NCBI RefSeq assembly: GCF_002902985.1
Contig: NZ_CP026167.1
Coordinates: 4,526,001 to 4,590,000 of the forward strand
Direction: 5' to 3'
Source of the DNA: Leclercia sp. LSNIH1
GTDB taxonomy: Bacteria; Pseudomonadota; Gammaproteobacteria; Enterobacterales; Enterobacteriaceae
DNA length: 64,000 nt
Within the stretch, counting starts at the first letter, position 1. Each line of letters starts with the position of its first letter. Position numbers and translations under genes: made by a program. Shown one piece after another: positions 27,209 through 38,295 of the stretch. The notes beneath the pieces were generated by a model. The model had not been told where the DNA came from and ran no database searches. It worked only from the letters and a program-made list of their open reading frames with translations.

Positions 27209-27338
27209 AAGTTTGATGCTCGTGAATTAAACTTCGTAATGAATTACGTGTTCACTCAGAGACTTGGTATTCATTTATTGTCCGAGGACATTAAGAATCC
27301 ATGTCACTTTGAGTGCCCACACAGATTGTCTGATAAAT

Positions 27339-27350
27339 TGTTAAAGAGCA
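27339..27350 (-). promoter_or_regulatory. boxA antitermination signal in the rrn leader
   Basis: TGCTCTTTAACA on the minus strand is the canonical rrn boxA (NusB/NusE binding). A similar GCTCTTTAAAAA lies after 16S in the spacer at about 25422-25433. Confidence 0.85.
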
Positions 27351-27386
27351 GTGCCGCTTCGTTTTTCGCTGCGGCGCGGGTTGTGC

Positions 27387-27414
27387 ATACTACGCTTTCC
27401 CGCTTCAGAGTCAA
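27387..27414 (-). promoter_or_regulatory. rRNA operon promoter P2
   Basis: TTGACT, 16 bp, TAGTAT on the minus strand, about 180 nt upstream of mature 16S. Confidence 0.85.
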
Positions 27415-27484
27415 GCGATTATTTCACGCTTTTCTCTGCTGATTCGGCGGCTTGCTTGCCGTTGTTCCGTGTCAGTGGAGGCGC

Positions 27485-27512
27485 ATTATAGGCAGTTCTT
27501 CGGAGCTGGCAA
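27485..27512 (-). promoter_or_regulatory. rRNA operon promoter P1
   Basis: TTGCCA, 16 bp, TATAAT, then the GC-rich discriminator GCGCC, typical of stringently controlled rrn P1. The AT-rich stretch just upstream (27513-27535 on the plus strand) is a likely UP element. Confidence 0.9.
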
Positions 27513-27599
27513 GTATAAAGTGAAAATTATTTATCGACCGCTCACTTTCCAGGCAATTCCGCATTTGGACCTCTATTTTTGCCTGGTTTTTAAACAAAA

Positions 27600-27628
27600 A
27601 CGAGCCCTCCGGGGGCTCGTTTTTGCGT
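27600..27628 (-). terminator. Intrinsic terminator of clpB
   Basis: On the minus strand ACGAGCCC-CCGGA-GGGCTCGT precedes TTTTTGTTT. It lies 10-40 nt after the clpB stop and insulates the rRNA promoters. Confidence 0.9.
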
Positions 27629-27636
27629 TTTGTGAT

Positions 27637-30210
27637 TTACTGCACTGCCACAATGCGATCGTCGTTGGCTTCCAGACGGATAACTTTGCCCGGAATCAGC
27701 TCCCCAGAGAGGATCTGCTGTGCCAGCGGGTTTTCGATCTGCTGCTGGATAGCACGTTTTAATGGACGCGCACCGTATACCGGATCGTAACCATTCTCGC
27801 TCAGCAGCTTCAGCGCATCGTCGGAAATGTGAATTTCATACCCACGCTCTTCCAGACGTTTATAGAGACGCTGCAGCTGAATCTGCGCAATCGAGGCAAT
27901 GTGTTTCTCACCCAGAGGATGGAAGACCACCACTTCATCAATACGGTTGATGAACTCAGGACGGAAGTTATGGCTCACCACCCCGAGCACCAGGTCCTTC
28001 ATATGGCTGTAGTCCAGTTCACCGAAACGTTCCTGAATCAAATCAGAACCCAGGTTCGAAGTCATGATGACAACCGTATTACGGAAGTCGACCGTTCTCC
28101 CCTGCCCGTCCGTCAGACGACCATCATCCAGTACCTGTAGCAGAATGTTGAACACATCCGGATGCGCTTTTTCCACCTCATCCAGCAGGATGACGGAATA
28201 AGGACGACGGCGCACTGCTTCCGTCAGGTAACCGCCTTCTTCATAACCAACATAACCAGGAGGCGCACCGACCAGACGTGAAACGGAGTGTTTTTCCATA
28301 AACTCGGACATATCGATACGCACCATCGCATCGTCACTGTCGAACATAAAGTTAGCCAGCGCTTTGCACAGTTCGGTTTTACCGACGCCGGTTGGCCCCA
28401 GGAACAGGAACGAACCAATCGGGCGATTCGGATCGGAAAGCCCTGCGCGACTACGACGGATAGCATTCGATACCGCTTCAACCGCCTCGTTCTGCCCAAT
28501 CACACGATTATGGAGATCCTGTTCCATACGCAGCAGTTTTTCACGTTCGCCTTCAAGCATGCGCGCCACCGGAATCCCGGTCCAGCGAGCAAGCACTTCA
28601 GCAATTTCCGCATCCGTCACTTTATTACGTAACAGACGCATCGTTTTACCTTCCGATTGCGTCGCCATCTGAAGCTGTTTTTCCAGCTCAGGAATTTTGC
28701 CGTACTGCAGTTCAGACATGCGCGCCAGATCGCCCACACGACGCGCCTGCTCAATGGCAATTTTTGCCTGTTCAAGCTCAGCTTTGATTGTTTGAGTGCC
28801 AGACAGGGAAGCTTTCTCGGCTTTCCACTCTTCTTCTAACTCAGAATACTGGCGCTCTTTATCATCCAGCTCTTCATTAAGCATATCCAGACGCTTTTTA
28901 CTCGCTTCATCAGACTCTTTTTTCAGCGCCTGCTGTTCCAGCTTGAGCTGAATGATCCGGCGATCGAGTCGGTCCAGCTCTTCTGGCTTGGAGTCAATCT
29001 GCATACGAATACTGGAGGCCGCTTCATCGATAAGGTCGATCGCTTTGTCAGGCAGCTGTCGGTCAGCAATATAGCGATGCGACAAGGTAGCAGCCGCCAC
29101 GATGGCCGGGTCAGTAATCTGCACATGGTGGTGCAGCTCATAGCGCTCTTTCAGGCCACGCAGGATCGCGATGGTATCTTCCACTGACGGTTCAGCCACA
29201 AACACTTTCTGGAATCGACGTTCCAGAGCAGCATCTTTTTCAATGTACTGACGATACTCATCAAGCGTGGTGGCGCCCACGCAGTGCAGCTCGCCGCGAG
29301 CAAGAGCGGGTTTCAGCATGTTCCCGGCATCCATGGCACCATCGGCTTTACCTGCTCCCACCATCGTGTGCAGTTCGTCGATAAACAGAATGACGTTGCC
29401 TTCCTGTTTCGCCAGATCGTTGAGCACGCCTTTTAAGCGTTCTTCAAATTCGCCGCGGTATTTGGCCCCGGCCACCAGCGCGCCCATATCCAGTGCCAGT
29501 ACACGGCGGCCTTTCAGACCCTCCGGCACTTCACCATTGACGATACGCTGGGCAAGCCCTTCCACAATAGCCGTTTTACCGACGCCCGGTTCACCAATCA
29601 GCACCGGGTTATTTTTGGTACGGCGCTGCAGAACCTGAATGGTACGGCGGATCTCTTCGTCACGGCCAATGACCGGGTCAAGCTTGCCCTGTTCCGCACG
29701 CTCAGTCAGGTCGACCGTATATTTTTTCAATGCCTGACGCTGATCTTCAGCACCCTGATCGTTCACGCTCTCACCTCCGCGCATTTGTGCAATCGCCTGC
29801 GTCACATTGGCGGTAGTTGCGCCAGCTGTTTTCAGCAGGTCGGTCAAGGTGCCACGTGATTCAAGCGCCGCCAGAACAAAGAGCTCTGACGAAATAAAGT
29901 TGTCGCCGCGTTTCTGCGCCAGTTTGTCGCACAGGTTTAATACGCGAACCAGATCCTGAGACGGCTGAACATCTCCGCCTGTGCCCTCTACCTGCGGTAA
30001 ACGGCTCAGCGCCTGATCGATGGCTGTGCGTAACTGGCCCGCATTAATGCCGGCAGATGTCAATAAAGGACGTACCGATCCCCCTTCCTGATTCAGTAAG
30101 GCGCTCATTAAATGAAGAGGTTCGATAAACTGATTGTCGTGCCCCAGTGCGAGAGACTGGGCATCGGCGAGAGCAAGCTGGAATTTATTAGTAAGACGAT
30201 CCAGACGCAT
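27637..30210 (-). CDS. clpB: Chaperone ClpB (disaggregase)
   Basis: Hexameric AAA+ disaggregase that works with DnaK-DnaJ-GrpE to resolubilise heat-aggregated proteins. The 857 residues from [11 protein letters not shown] have an N domain (1-~145), NBD1 Walker [14 protein letters not shown], a coiled-coil M domain (about 400-530, glutamate/lysine rich), NBD2 Walker [14 protein letters not shown], and the C-terminal domain. The frame opens four codons earlier. A near-consensus sigma-32 promoter precedes it. Confidence 0.98.
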   Translation of the reverse strand: MRLDRLTNKFQLALADAQSLALGHDNQFIEPLHLMSALLNQEGGSVRPLLTSAGINAGQLRTAIDQALSRLPQVEGTGGDVQPSQDLVRVLNLCDKLAQKRGDNFISSELFVLAALESRGTLTDLLKTAGATTANVTQAIAQMRGGESVNDQGAEDQRQALKKYTVDLTERAEQGKLDPVIGRDEEIRRTIQVLQRRTKNNPVLIGEPGVGKTAIVEGLAQRIVNGEVPEGLKGRRVLALDMGALVAGAKYRGEFEERLKGVLNDLAKQEGNVILFIDELHTMVGAGKADGAMDAGNMLKPALARGELHCVGATTLDEYRQYIEKDAALERRFQKVFVAEPSVEDTIAILRGLKERYELHHHVQITDPAIVAAATLSHRYIADRQLPDKAIDLIDEAASSIRMQIDSKPEELDRLDRRIIQLKLEQQALKKESDEASKKRLDMLNEELDDKERQYSELEEEWKAEKASLSGTQTIKAELEQAKIAIEQARRVGDLARMSELQYGKIPELEKQLQMATQSEGKTMRLLRNKVTDAEIAEVLARWTGIPVARMLEGEREKLLRMEQDLHNRVIGQNEAVEAVSNAIRRSRAGLSDPNRPIGSFLFLGPTGVGKTELCKALANFMFDSDDAMVRIDMSEFMEKHSVSRLVGAPPGYVGYEEGGYLTEAVRRRPYSVILLDEVEKAHPDVFNILLQVLDDGRLTDGQGRTVDFRNTVVIMTSNLGSDLIQERFGELDYSHMKDLVLGVVSHNFRPEFINRIDEVVVFHPLGEKHIASIAQIQLQRLYKRLEERGYEIHISDDALKLLSENGYDPVYGARPLKRAIQQQIENPLAQQILSGELIPGKVIRLEANDDRIVAVQ

Positions 30211-30251
30211 AACTCCTCCCATAACAGGTCAAAATTGCTACTGGAGATTAA

Positions 30252-30277
30252 ATGAGGTCATCCCTCAATTATTCAAG
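30252..30277 (-). promoter_or_regulatory. Sigma-32 heat-shock promoter of clpB
   Basis: CTTGAA, 14 bp, CCTCATTTA on the minus strand matches the sigma-32 consensus. It lies 42-67 nt upstream of the clpB ATG. Confidence 0.88.
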
Positions 30278-30339
30278 GTGAATGACCTGAATTATGCGAA
30301 AAGAAAACGGCGCGTACCGGATCGTCTTGATTCTATAGG

Positions 30340-31071
30340 TTATATCAGCCAAATGAAACTTGCCATACGCCCGGTAGTCTTGTCGCGGCGATAGGAAAAG
30401 AAATCATCGTTTTCGGTGAAGGTGCAGCGATCGCCGCCGTAGATCTGGCTGATACCGACGCGGGTCAGGCGCTGGCGGGCAAGCTGGTAAATGTCCGCCA
30501 TATACTTATCCCCGGCCGGAAGAAAAGCGCTCTGCGCCTGCGGATCGTGCGCCATAAAAGCGTCACGCACCTCCGGCCCCACTTCAAAAGCCTGTGGGCC
30601 AATGGCCGGGCCAAGCCAGGCGATGATGTTATCCGCGCCGTCGGCAAAACAGGAGACGGTCTCTTCCAGTACGCCGGCGCACAATCCGCGCCAACCGGCA
30701 TGGGCGGCGGCCACTTCCGTGCCCGCACGGTTGCAGAAAAGCACCGGCAGACAGTCAGCAGTCATGACGGCACAAACCGTGCCCGGAGTATTGCTGTAAG
30801 ACGCATCGGCACGTTTCGAGGCATACGGTTCACCGGTGAGACGAAGCACAGCGGTACCATGTACCTGTTCAAGCCAGACCGGTTTTGACGGCAACTTGCC
30901 TGCCGCAAACAACCGCTTACGATTCTCTTCAACGTGATCGAGGTTATCGCCACAGTGAGCGCCCAGGTTCAATGATTCCCAGGCCCCCTCACTCACGCCG
31001 CCGATACGGGTTGAACTGCAGGCCGCCACACCTTCTGGCGCAGGCCACTCCGGGACAATCAGTTTGGTCAT
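30340..31071 (-). CDS. pgeF: Peptidoglycan editing factor / LACC1-like purine nucleoside phosphorylase
   Basis: YfiH family multicopper-oxidase-like fold. E. coli PgeF prevents serine from replacing alanine in peptidoglycan precursors, and homologues have purine nucleoside phosphorylase/adenosine deaminase activity. The 243 residues carry the family metal/active-site motif CAVMTADCLPVLFC and AAAHAGWRGL. The start overlaps the rluD stop (ATGA), so it is translationally coupled to the pseudouridine synthase gene. Confidence 0.93.
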   Translation of the reverse strand: MTKLIVPEWPAPEGVAACSSTRIGGVSEGAWESLNLGAHCGDNLDHVEENRKRLFAAGKLPSKPVWLEQVHGTAVLRLTGEPYASKRADASYSNTPGTVCAVMTADCLPVLFCNRAGTEVAAAHAGWRGLCAGVLEETVSCFADGADNIIAWLGPAIGPQAFEVGPEVRDAFMAHDPQAQSAFLPAGDKYMADIYQLARQRLTRVGISQIYGGDRCTFTENDDFFSYRRDKTTGRMASFIWLI

Positions 31072-32048
31072 AACCAGTCCACGTCATCCTTATGTTCTTC
31101 AAAATCGGCACGCATCGCGTCGATAAGATCCACCATATCCTGTGGAATTGGCGCATGCCATTCCATCTCAATGCCGGTGATCGGATGGTAGAGACGTAGC
31201 ATGGTTGCGTGCAGGGCCTGGCGGTCGAATTTACGCAGCATCGCGATAAATTCGTCAGACGCCCCTTTCGGTGGACGCGGACGACCACCGTACAGCTGAT
31301 CGCCCACCAGCGGATGGGTGATATGGGACATATGCACACGGATCTGGTGCGTACGGCCCGTTTCCAGACGCAGACGCAGACGCGTATGAATGCGGAAATG
31401 CTCCATAATGCGGTAGTGCGTGACGGCCGGTTTACCCATCGGGTGAACGGACATGTGGGTACGCTTGGTCGGATGGCGACTGATAGGCTGCTCTACCGTG
31501 CCACCGGAGGTCATATGCCCAATAGCAACCGCTTCGTATTCACGGGTGATTTCACGCAGCTGCAGGGACTCCACCAGACGCGTCTGCGCCGGAATGGTCT
31601 TGGCAACGACCATCAGGCCGGTGGTGTCTTTATCCAGACGGTGAACGATCCCCGCACGCGGTACGTCCACAATAGGAGGATAGTAGTGCAGCAGGGCGTT
31701 CAGTACAGTGCCGTCAGGGTTACCTGCGCCAGGGTGTACAACCAGATCGCGCGGCTTGTTAATAACCAGGATGTCGTCATCTTCATAGACGATATTCAGC
31801 GGGATATCCTGAGGCTCAAAACGGACTTCTTCTTCGATATCAGCATTGATGGCGACCACTTCCCCACCCAACACTTTCTCTTTTGGCTTGTCCCAGATCT
31901 TGCCATTTACCAGCACGCGCTGGTCAAGAATCCATTCTTTTATGCGTGAACGCGAATAATCAGGGAACATTTCGGCCAAAGCCTGATCTAAGCGTTGTCC
32001 GAGCTGTTTTTCGGAGACTGTTGCGGTGAGTTCTACTCGTTGTGCCAT
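31068..32048 (-). CDS. rluD: 23S rRNA pseudouridine(1911/1915/1917) synthase
   Basis: Modifies three uridines of helix 69 of 23S rRNA. The 326 residues show an N-terminal S4 RNA-binding domain (LGQRLDQALAEMFPDYSRSRIKEWI) and the RluA-family catalytic motif HRLDKDTTGLMVVAKT, whose aspartate is the nucleophile. It is divergent from bamD, as in E. coli, and pgeF follows with a 4-bp overlap. Confidence 0.98.
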   Translation of the reverse strand: MAQRVELTATVSEKQLGQRLDQALAEMFPDYSRSRIKEWILDQRVLVNGKIWDKPKEKVLGGEVVAINADIEEEVRFEPQDIPLNIVYEDDDILVINKPRDLVVHPGAGNPDGTVLNALLHYYPPIVDVPRAGIVHRLDKDTTGLMVVAKTIPAQTRLVESLQLREITREYEAVAIGHMTSGGTVEQPISRHPTKRTHMSVHPMGKPAVTHYRIMEHFRIHTRLRLRLETGRTHQIRVHMSHITHPLVGDQLYGGRPRPPKGASDEFIAMLRKFDRQALHATMLRLYHPITGIEMEWHAPIPQDMVDLIDAMRADFEEHKDDVDWL

Positions 32049-32178
32049 AGACTGCTTCTTCGTTTAACGTTGGGTTTTACGGCTTTGCCGTTTAATATAG
32101 TGTGCTATTGTAGCTGGTCTTAATCGGGAGCAGGAAAGAGATTCTCCCGGACAAACATTTGAGGAAAGTCAAAACGTC

Positions 32179-32916
32179 ATGACGCGCATGAAATATCTGG
32201 TGGCAGCGGCCACGTTGAGCCTGGCTTTGGTAGGCTGCTCCGGTTCGAATGAACAGGTCCCTGACAATCCGCCGAATGAAATCTATGCGACTGCTCAGCA
32301 AAAGCTGCAGGACGGTAACTGGAAACAGGCGATAACGCAACTGGAAGCGCTGGATAATCGCTATCCATTTGGCCCGTACTCCCAGCAGGTACAGTTGGAT
32401 CTGATCTACGCCTACTATAAAAATGCCGATCTGCCACTGGCCCAGGCGACGATTGATCGCTTCATGCGTCTGAATCCGACCCATCCGAATATTGACTACG
32501 TGATGTATATGCGCGGCCTGACCAATATGGCGCTGGATGACAGCGCGCTGCAGGGCTTCTTTGGTGTGGATCGCTCCGACCGCGACCCGCAGCACGCCCG
32601 CGATGCGTTTAATGACTTCTCTAAACTGGTTCGCGGCTACCCGAACAGCCAGTACGTAACGGATGCCAGCAAACGTCTGGTGTTCCTGAAAGACCGTCTG
32701 GCGAAATACGAATACTCTGTGGCGGAATACTATACCCGTCGTGGTGCATACGTTGCCGTCGTGAACCGCGTCGAAGGCATGCTGCGTGATTATCCGGATA
32801 CTCAGGCAACGCGTGATGGCCTGAAGCTGATGGAAAACGCCTATCGCCAGCTGCAGATGACCTCCCAGGCTGACAAAGTGGCGAAGATCATCGCCGCGAA
32901 CAGCAGCAGCTCCTGA
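32179..32916 (+). CDS. bamD: Outer-membrane protein assembly factor BamD
   Basis: Essential lipoprotein of the BAM complex that folds beta-barrel proteins into the outer membrane. The 245 residues begin with a signal peptide and lipobox LVGC (Cys about residue 19), then TPR-type repeats (for example [24 protein letters not shown] and [18 protein letters not shown]). Length equals E. coli YfiO. It is followed by a terminator. Confidence 0.98.
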   Translation: MTRMKYLVAAATLSLALVGCSGSNEQVPDNPPNEIYATAQQKLQDGNWKQAITQLEALDNRYPFGPYSQQVQLDLIYAYYKNADLPLAQATIDRFMRLNPTHPNIDYVMYMRGLTNMALDDSALQGFFGVDRSDRDPQHARDAFNDFSKLVRGYPNSQYVTDASKRLVFLKDRLAKYEYSVAEYYTRRGAYVAVVNRVEGMLRDYPDTQATRDGLKLMENAYRQLQMTSQADKVAKIIAANSSSS

Positions 32917-32932
32917 TCGTCCAGTAGAATGC

Positions 32933-32964
32933 AAAACGGCAGCCTCAGGGCTGCCGTTTTTTTT
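32933..32964 (+). terminator. Intrinsic terminator of bamD
   Basis: AAAACGGCAGCC-TCA-GGGCTGCCGTTTT is followed by a T run. Confidence 0.93.
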
Positions 32965-33101
32965 ATCCATTTCCGCATCAAGCTGAACCGGTTTAGCCTG
33001 CACGAATCCTATCAACTATGGCCGCAATTTGTCGCTTCGACAAGGTAAATGTTACGTGTTCCTGTCCTGCCTCACAAAAAGAATCCGTTGACAAAAAGTG
33101 A

Positions 33102-33530
<429 letters not shown>

Positions 33531-33553
33531 TCCCTTACATTGAGTCTATCGCC

Positions 33554-33579
33554 AACGCGCCTTCGGGCGCGTTTTTTAT
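33554..33579 (+). terminator. Intrinsic terminator of raiA
   Basis: AACGCGCC-TTCG-GGCGCGTT is followed by TTTTATT. Confidence 0.92.
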
Positions 33580-33634
33580 TGACAGGGTGAAAACAGTACG
33601 GGTACTTTAAGTCTGTCTTCTGAAGGAATTTTCC

Positions 33635-33682
33635 ATGACCATTAAACCGTTTTTCTTCGCATTCTTTTTTACCTTCCCCTGA
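33635..33682 (+). CDS. pheL: pheA operon leader peptide
   Basis: Fifteen codons, [15 protein letters not shown], with seven phenylalanines. Ribosome stalling on these codons when charged tRNA-Phe is scarce prevents formation of the downstream attenuator and lets pheA be transcribed. The leader differs from E. coli PheL ([15 protein letters not shown], from memory) only near the N-terminus. A GAAGGAA Shine-Dalgarno precedes the ATG. Confidence 0.95.
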   Translation: MTIKPFFFAFFFTFP

Positions 33683-33730
33683 TTGGGAGGCGTTTCGTCG
33701 TGTGATAAAGAATGCGAAGACGAACAATAA

Positions 33731-33758
33731 GGCCTCCCACACCGGGGGGCCTTTTTTA
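33731..33758 (+). terminator. pheA attenuator
   Basis: GGCCTCCC-ACACC-GGGGGGCC is followed by TTTTTT, 49 nt after the pheL stop and 31 nt before pheA. This is the expected phenylalanine attenuator. Confidence 0.92.
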
Positions 33759-33788
33759 TTGATAACGATAAATGACAAAGGCAACGCT

Positions 33789-34949
33789 ATGACACCGGAA
33801 AACCCGTTACTGGATCTGCGAGATAAGATCAGCGCTCTGGATGAAAAATTGCTTTCACTACTGGCCGAACGCCGTGCGCTGGCCGTTGAGGTCGGAAAAG
33901 CAAAGCTGGCTTCACATCGTCCGGTACGCGATATCGATCGGGAGCGCGACCTGCTGGAACGCCTGATTAACCTTGGTAAAACGCACCATCTGGATGCGCA
34001 CTACATTACCCGTCTGTTCCAGCTGATTATCGAAGATTCCGTTCTCACCCAGCAGGCGTTGCTGCAGCAGCATCTGAACAAAACTAATCCGCACTCGGCG
34101 CGTATTGCCTTCCTGGGACCAAAAGGGTCCTATTCCCACCTCGCTGCACGTCAGTATGCTGCCCGTCACTTCGAAGAGTTTATTGAGAGCGGCTGCGCGA
34201 AGTTCGCCGATATTTTCAATCAGGTAGAAACCGGCCAGGCAGATTACGCTGTCGTGCCGATTGAGAACACCAGTTCCGGTGCCATCAACGACGTTTACGA
34301 TCTGCTCCAGCACACTACGCTGTCGCTGGTCGGCGAGATGACGATCCCGATTGACCACTGCGTACTGGTTTCCGGAACGACTGACCTCGACAAGATCGAG
34401 ACGGTCTACAGCCACCCACAACCTTTCCAGCAGTGCAGCCAGTTCCTGAACCGCTATCCGGGCTGGAAAATTGAATATACCGAAAGCACGTCAGCCGCGA
34501 TGGAGAAGGTCGCACAGGCCAACTCCCCCACCGTTGCCGCGCTCGGCAGCGAAGCGGGCGGGGCGCTGTATGGCTTACAGGTGCTGGAGCGCAACCTGGC
34601 CAACCAGACGCAAAACATCACCCGTTTCATCGTGCTGGCGCGTAAAGCAATCAACGTCTCCGATCAGGTGCCGGCCAAAACCACCCTGCTGATGGCGACG
34701 GGCCAGCAGGCCGGCGCGCTGGTTGAGGCTCTGCTGGTACTGCGCAATCACAATCTGATTATGACCAAACTGGAATCGCGCCCTATTCATGGCAACCCGT
34801 GGGAAGAGATGTTCTATCTCGATATCCAGGCCAACCTGGAGTCTGCGTCCCTGCAGAAAGCCCTGCGTGAACTGGGTGAGATCACCCGCTCCATGAAGGT
34901 GCTGGGATGCTATCCGAGCGAAAACGTCGTCCCGGTCGATCCGGCTTAA
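33789..34949 (+). CDS. pheA: Bifunctional chorismate mutase/prephenate dehydratase
   Basis: Converts chorismate to prephenate and then to phenylpyruvate for phenylalanine synthesis. The 386 residues comprise the AroQ chorismate mutase (1-~100), prephenate dehydratase (~105-285; [15 protein letters not shown]) and a C-terminal ACT regulatory domain with the GALV (AGALVEALL) and ESRP (KLESRP) motifs that bind feedback phenylalanine. It is controlled by pheL attenuation. Its stop overlaps the stop of an opposed SMP-30 gene. Confidence 0.98.
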   Translation: MTPENPLLDLRDKISALDEKLLSLLAERRALAVEVGKAKLASHRPVRDIDRERDLLERLINLGKTHHLDAHYITRLFQLIIEDSVLTQQALLQQHLNKTNPHSARIAFLGPKGSYSHLAARQYAARHFEEFIESGCAKFADIFNQVETGQADYAVVPIENTSSGAINDVYDLLQHTTLSLVGEMTIPIDHCVLVSGTTDLDKIETVYSHPQPFQQCSQFLNRYPGWKIEYTESTSAAMEKVAQANSPTVAALGSEAGGALYGLQVLERNLANQTQNITRFIVLARKAINVSDQVPAKTTLLMATGQQAGALVEALLVLRNHNLIMTKLESRPIHGNPWEEMFYLDIQANLESASLQKALRELGEITRSMKVLGCYPSENVVPVDPA

Positions 34950-35818
34950 CGCGCGATAAATGGGCCTTTTTTCACTCCTGCCACGCTGACGGGCAGGGTG
35001 AAAATGGCGCCGGAAAGAGGATATGCCGCCACCTCCTGTGCGTCCATGTTCTCACGGGTGGTGGTAATAAACAGCGTCTGCATATCATCGCCCCCAAAAC
35101 AGACCATTGTCGGACAGCGCACCGGCAACCGGTACTCTTCCAGCTGTTCGCCCTGCGGTGAAAAACGGGCGATCCGCCAGCCGTCAAACAGCGCGCTCCA
35201 GTAACAGCCCTCCACATCCACCGCCGCGCCGTCCGGGATCCCCTCCCCCGGCTGGAACCGGCGAAAGACTTCCCGTTTACCCGGTTCGCCCTGCTCATCC
35301 AGCGGCGTACGGTAGATCACCGCATTGGGCGTGTCTGAGGTGTACATCCAGCGCCGGTCATCGCTAAAGGCCAGCCCGTTATGGCCGTGGATATCACACT
35401 GGATCACCTCCGGCGTCAGGTCGTTATCGATACGCATCAGCAAGGCGCCGTTATAGTCCCCCGGAGCCCAGAATGTGCCCGCGTAAAAGCGGCCGAAATG
35501 ATCGGTTCCCCCGTCATTAAAGCGTGCCAGCTGCGGGTTCGACGGATTATCACAAACTTTTCGTTGTAGCAGCCCATGCTTATCCGCCAGCCAGATGCCC
35601 GTGCGCATGGCGACAATAAAGCCCCCATCCTGACGCAGCGCGAAGCACCCCACCTCTTCATGGAAGGATAAAACGCTGTGTTCACCCGTCGGCAGATGGT
35701 AGCGGTGGATCTCGCCTTCCAGAATATCCGCCCAGTAGAGCGCGCTTTCTGCTTCGCTCCAGGTGGGGCACTCTGGTAAGTGCCCCGTATAGTCAAACAA
35801 AACGCGTGGTTCAGCCAT
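34946..35818 (-). CDS. SMP-30/gluconolactonase/LRE family protein
   Basis: Predicted six-bladed beta-propeller lactonase (regucalcin/gluconolactonase family); the true substrate, probably a sugar lactone, is unknown. The 290 residues show the metal-site blocks [16 protein letters not shown] (first-blade Glu), [20 protein letters not shown] (Asn, Asp) and [19 protein letters not shown], with no signal peptide. It lies between pheA and tyrA, which are neighbours in E. coli. The tyrA terminator lies just upstream, so it needs its own promoter. Confidence 0.88.
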   Translation of the reverse strand: MAEPRVLFDYTGHLPECPTWSEAESALYWADILEGEIHRYHLPTGEHSVLSFHEEVGCFALRQDGGFIVAMRTGIWLADKHGLLQRKVCDNPSNPQLARFNDGGTDHFGRFYAGTFWAPGDYNGALLMRIDNDLTPEVIQCDIHGHNGLAFSDDRRWMYTSDTPNAVIYRTPLDEQGEPGKREVFRRFQPGEGIPDGAAVDVEGCYWSALFDGWRIARFSPQGEQLEEYRLPVRCPTMVCFGGDDMQTLFITTTRENMDAQEVAAYPLSGAIFTLPVSVAGVKKGPFIAR

Positions 35819-35834
35819 GACAGTTCCCCAAAAT

Positions 35835-35861
35835 AAAAAAAGCCAGCAGTGCTGGCTTTCA
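35835..35861 (-). terminator. Intrinsic terminator of aroF-tyrA
   Basis: On the minus strand AAAGCCAGC-ACT-GCTGGCTTT is followed by TTTTATTTT, 18 nt after the tyrA stop. Confidence 0.92.
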
Positions 35862-35878
35862 GTATATACATCATCAGA

Positions 35879-37000
35879 TTACTGGCGACTGTCATTCGCC
35901 TGTCGGAGCAAAATGCGGCTCTCGCTCTGGAAACGCTGGGCGTAATCGCCAAACCAGTGCTCGACCTTGCGGAAGCTGTCGATAAAGGCCTGCTTATCGC
36001 CCTGCTCCAGCAGCGTAATCGCCTCACCAAAACGCTGGTAGTAACGTTTGATCAGCGCCAGGTTATTGCCCGAGGACATAATGATATCCGCATAGAGCTG
36101 CGGATCCTGGGCAAACAGTCGTCCGACCATCGCCAGTTCAAGACGATAGATAGGAGACGACAGCGACAGCAGCTGCTCAAGCTGAACGTTCTCTTCCGCC
36201 AGGTGCAGGCCATACGCGAAGGTTGCGAAGTGACGCAGCGCCTGGATAAAGGCCATGTTCTGGTCATGCTCGACGGCACTGATCCGGTGCAGTCGTGCGC
36301 CCCATACCTGAATCTGCTCCAGGAACCACTGGTACGCTTCTGGCTGGCGGCCATCACAATAGACGACTACCTGCTTCGCCAGACTGCCGCTGTCCGGGCC
36401 GAACATCGGGTGCAGCCCCAGCACCGGACCACGGTGTGCGGCAAGCATCGCCTGCAATGGACCATTTTTTACCGAGGCGAGATCGACCAGAATACAGTCA
36501 TCCGGCAGCGGTGGCAGTCGGGCAATAATCTCTTCGGTGATGTGGATCGGTACGCTGACAATGACCATACCCGCATCGGCCACCATCGCCTGCGCCCGGG
36601 TCCAGTCCTCTTTTTCAAGGATGCGGACCTGGTAGCCTGAGAGCGTGAGCATCTTCTCGAAGAGACGCCCCATCTGCCCGCCGCCACCGACAATGACCAC
36701 CGGGCGCAGCGTCGGACAAAGGGTTTTAAATCCCTTGTCGTTTTCGCTGGAATACGACTCGCGCATCACCCGGCGCAGTACATCTTCTATCAGGTCCGGC
36801 GAGACGCCCAGCGCCTGCGCCTCTTTGCGCCGGGAGGCCAGCATGGAGGCTTCGCGCTCCGGCACGTAAATCGGCAAGCCATATTTACTTTTGACTTCAC
36901 CTACCTCGGCGACCAGCGCCATGCGGCGCGCCAGCAAATCCAGTAGCGCCTTATCTACCTCATCAATTTGATCGCGCAGGGCGGTCAATTCAGCAACCAT
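35879..37000 (-). CDS. tyrA: Bifunctional chorismate mutase/prephenate dehydrogenase
   Basis: Makes 4-hydroxyphenylpyruvate for tyrosine. The 373 residues have an AroQ mutase (about 1-90, [26 protein letters not shown]), then the NAD-binding dehydrogenase ([19 protein letters not shown]) with the [12 protein letters not shown] substrate region. It lies 10 nt after aroF in the TyrR-controlled aroF-tyrA operon and ends at a strong terminator. Confidence 0.98.
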   Translation of the reverse strand: MVAELTALRDQIDEVDKALLDLLARRMALVAEVGEVKSKYGLPIYVPEREASMLASRRKEAQALGVSPDLIEDVLRRVMRESYSSENDKGFKTLCPTLRPVVIVGGGGQMGRLFEKMLTLSGYQVRILEKEDWTRAQAMVADAGMVIVSVPIHITEEIIARLPPLPDDCILVDLASVKNGPLQAMLAAHRGPVLGLHPMFGPDSGSLAKQVVVYCDGRQPEAYQWFLEQIQVWGARLHRISAVEHDQNMAFIQALRHFATFAYGLHLAEENVQLEQLLSLSSPIYRLELAMVGRLFAQDPQLYADIIMSSGNNLALIKRYYQRFGEAITLLEQGDKQAFIDSFRKVEHWFGDYAQRFQSESRILLRQANDSRQ

Positions 37001-37010
37001 AACAAACCTC

Positions 37011-38081
37011 TTAAGCCAGACGCGTCGCCAGCTGGCCGTTCAAATCTTTGTGGATCTCACGCAGCAGCGCATCGGTGGTTTCCCAGCTGATGCAGGCATC
37101 CGTAACAGATACCCCGTATTTCATGGTGCTGCGCGGCTGCTCAGATGACTGATTGCCTTCATGGATGTGGCTTTCAATCATCAGGCCAATAATCGAACGG
37201 TTGCCATCTTTGATCTGCGCGACGACGGATTCCGCCACCGCAGGCTGACGACGGTAATCTTTATTGGAATTACCATGACTGCAATCTACCATCAGCGCCG
37301 GGCGCAGTCCTGCCTGTTCCATCTCTTTTTCACACTGCGCCACATCTGCCGGGCTGTAGTTAGGCGCTTTGCCGCCGCGCAGGATAACGTGTCCGTCCGG
37401 GTTGCCCTGGGTCTGCAGCAGGCAAACCTGGCCCGCCTGGTTGATGCCGACAAAACGGTGCGGCATGGCAGCGGCACGCATAGCGTTGATGGCTGTGGCC
37501 AGGCTGCCGTCTGTTCCATTTTTGAAACCGACCGGCATGGAGAGGCCAGAAGCCATTTCACGGTGCGTCTGAGACTCGGTCGTACGCGCCCCGATTGCCG
37601 ACCAGCTAAAGAGATCGCCCAGGTATTGTGGGCTGTTCGGATCCAGCGCTTCTGTCGCCAGCGGCAGCCCCATGTTCACCAGCTCCACCAGAAGATTACG
37701 CGCAATCTTCAGACCGGCTTCCACATCAAACGAGCCATCCATGTGCGGATCGTTAATCAACCCTTTCCAGCCGACAGTGGTACGAGGTTTTTCAAAATAG
37801 ACGCGCATGACCAGGTAGAGGCTATCGCTGACCTCCTCGGCCAGAGCTTTAAAACGATGGGCATATTCGATGGCAGCTTCAGGATCATGAATAGAGCACG
37901 GACCACATACCACCAGCAGACGCGGATCGCGCCCGGCGATGATGTCGGAAATGGTCTTGCGGGAGTGCGCGATTTGCGCCTCCTGCTCAACGCTCAGCGG
38001 GAATTCCGCTTTCAGTTGATCCGGAGTAATCAAAACATGTTCATCAGTAATATGTACGTTATTCAGCGCGTCTTTTTGCAT
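37011..38081 (-). CDS. aroF: 3-deoxy-7-phosphoheptulonate synthase, tyrosine-sensitive
   Basis: Condenses erythrose-4-phosphate and phosphoenolpyruvate, the first step of the shikimate pathway. The 356 residues show the class I DAHP synthase motifs [16 protein letters not shown] and GIMIESH-type ([13 protein letters not shown]). It is the isozyme linked to tyrA and preceded by TyrR boxes, which identifies it as AroF rather than AroG/AroH. Length equals E. coli AroF. Confidence 0.97.
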   Translation of the reverse strand: MQKDALNNVHITDEHVLITPDQLKAEFPLSVEQEAQIAHSRKTISDIIAGRDPRLLVVCGPCSIHDPEAAIEYAHRFKALAEEVSDSLYLVMRVYFEKPRTTVGWKGLINDPHMDGSFDVEAGLKIARNLLVELVNMGLPLATEALDPNSPQYLGDLFSWSAIGARTTESQTHREMASGLSMPVGFKNGTDGSLATAINAMRAAAMPHRFVGINQAGQVCLLQTQGNPDGHVILRGGKAPNYSPADVAQCEKEMEQAGLRPALMVDCSHGNSNKDYRRQPAVAESVVAQIKDGNRSIIGLMIESHIHEGNQSSEQPRSTMKYGVSVTDACISWETTDALLREIHKDLNGQLATRLA

Positions 38082-38173
38082 GATTGCGGTCCTGGAAGCT
38101 CGTTTGCGATAGTGGTTTCCTCACTGAGGAAGCCCAACGATATCACATCAAGTAAAGATTTCAATCCAAAATG

Positions 38174-38191
38174 CGTAAATAATAGTTTACA
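38174..38191 (-). promoter_or_regulatory. TyrR box 1 upstream of aroF
   Basis: On the minus strand TGTAAA-CTATTA-TTTACG, a close match to TGTAAA-N6-TTTACA. It lies about 95-110 nt before the aroF start. Confidence 0.85.
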
Positions 38192-38226
38192 ACACCTCTT
38201 TTCAAGCAAAAAACATCTGATTAAGG

Positions 38227-38244
38227 TGTAACGTAAAAATTACA
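38227..38244 (-). promoter_or_regulatory. Distal, weaker TyrR box upstream of aroF
   Basis: TGTAAC-GTAAAA-ATTACA is a symmetric but imperfect TyrR box, 53 bp from the strong box. E. coli aroF also has several boxes. Confidence 0.6.
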
Positions 38245-38295
38245 GAATAGATTCTTATCGCCAGGCTATGCTCAATGGAAAAAGGAGAATGCCTT

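Noticed and set aside
32092..33015. 307-codon open frame opposite bamD
   Set aside because: Shadow of bamD reading through its terminator.
37161..38231. 356-codon open frame opposite aroF
   Set aside because: Shadow of aroF; composition rich in R, H and Q, no Shine-Dalgarno, no recognisable domain.
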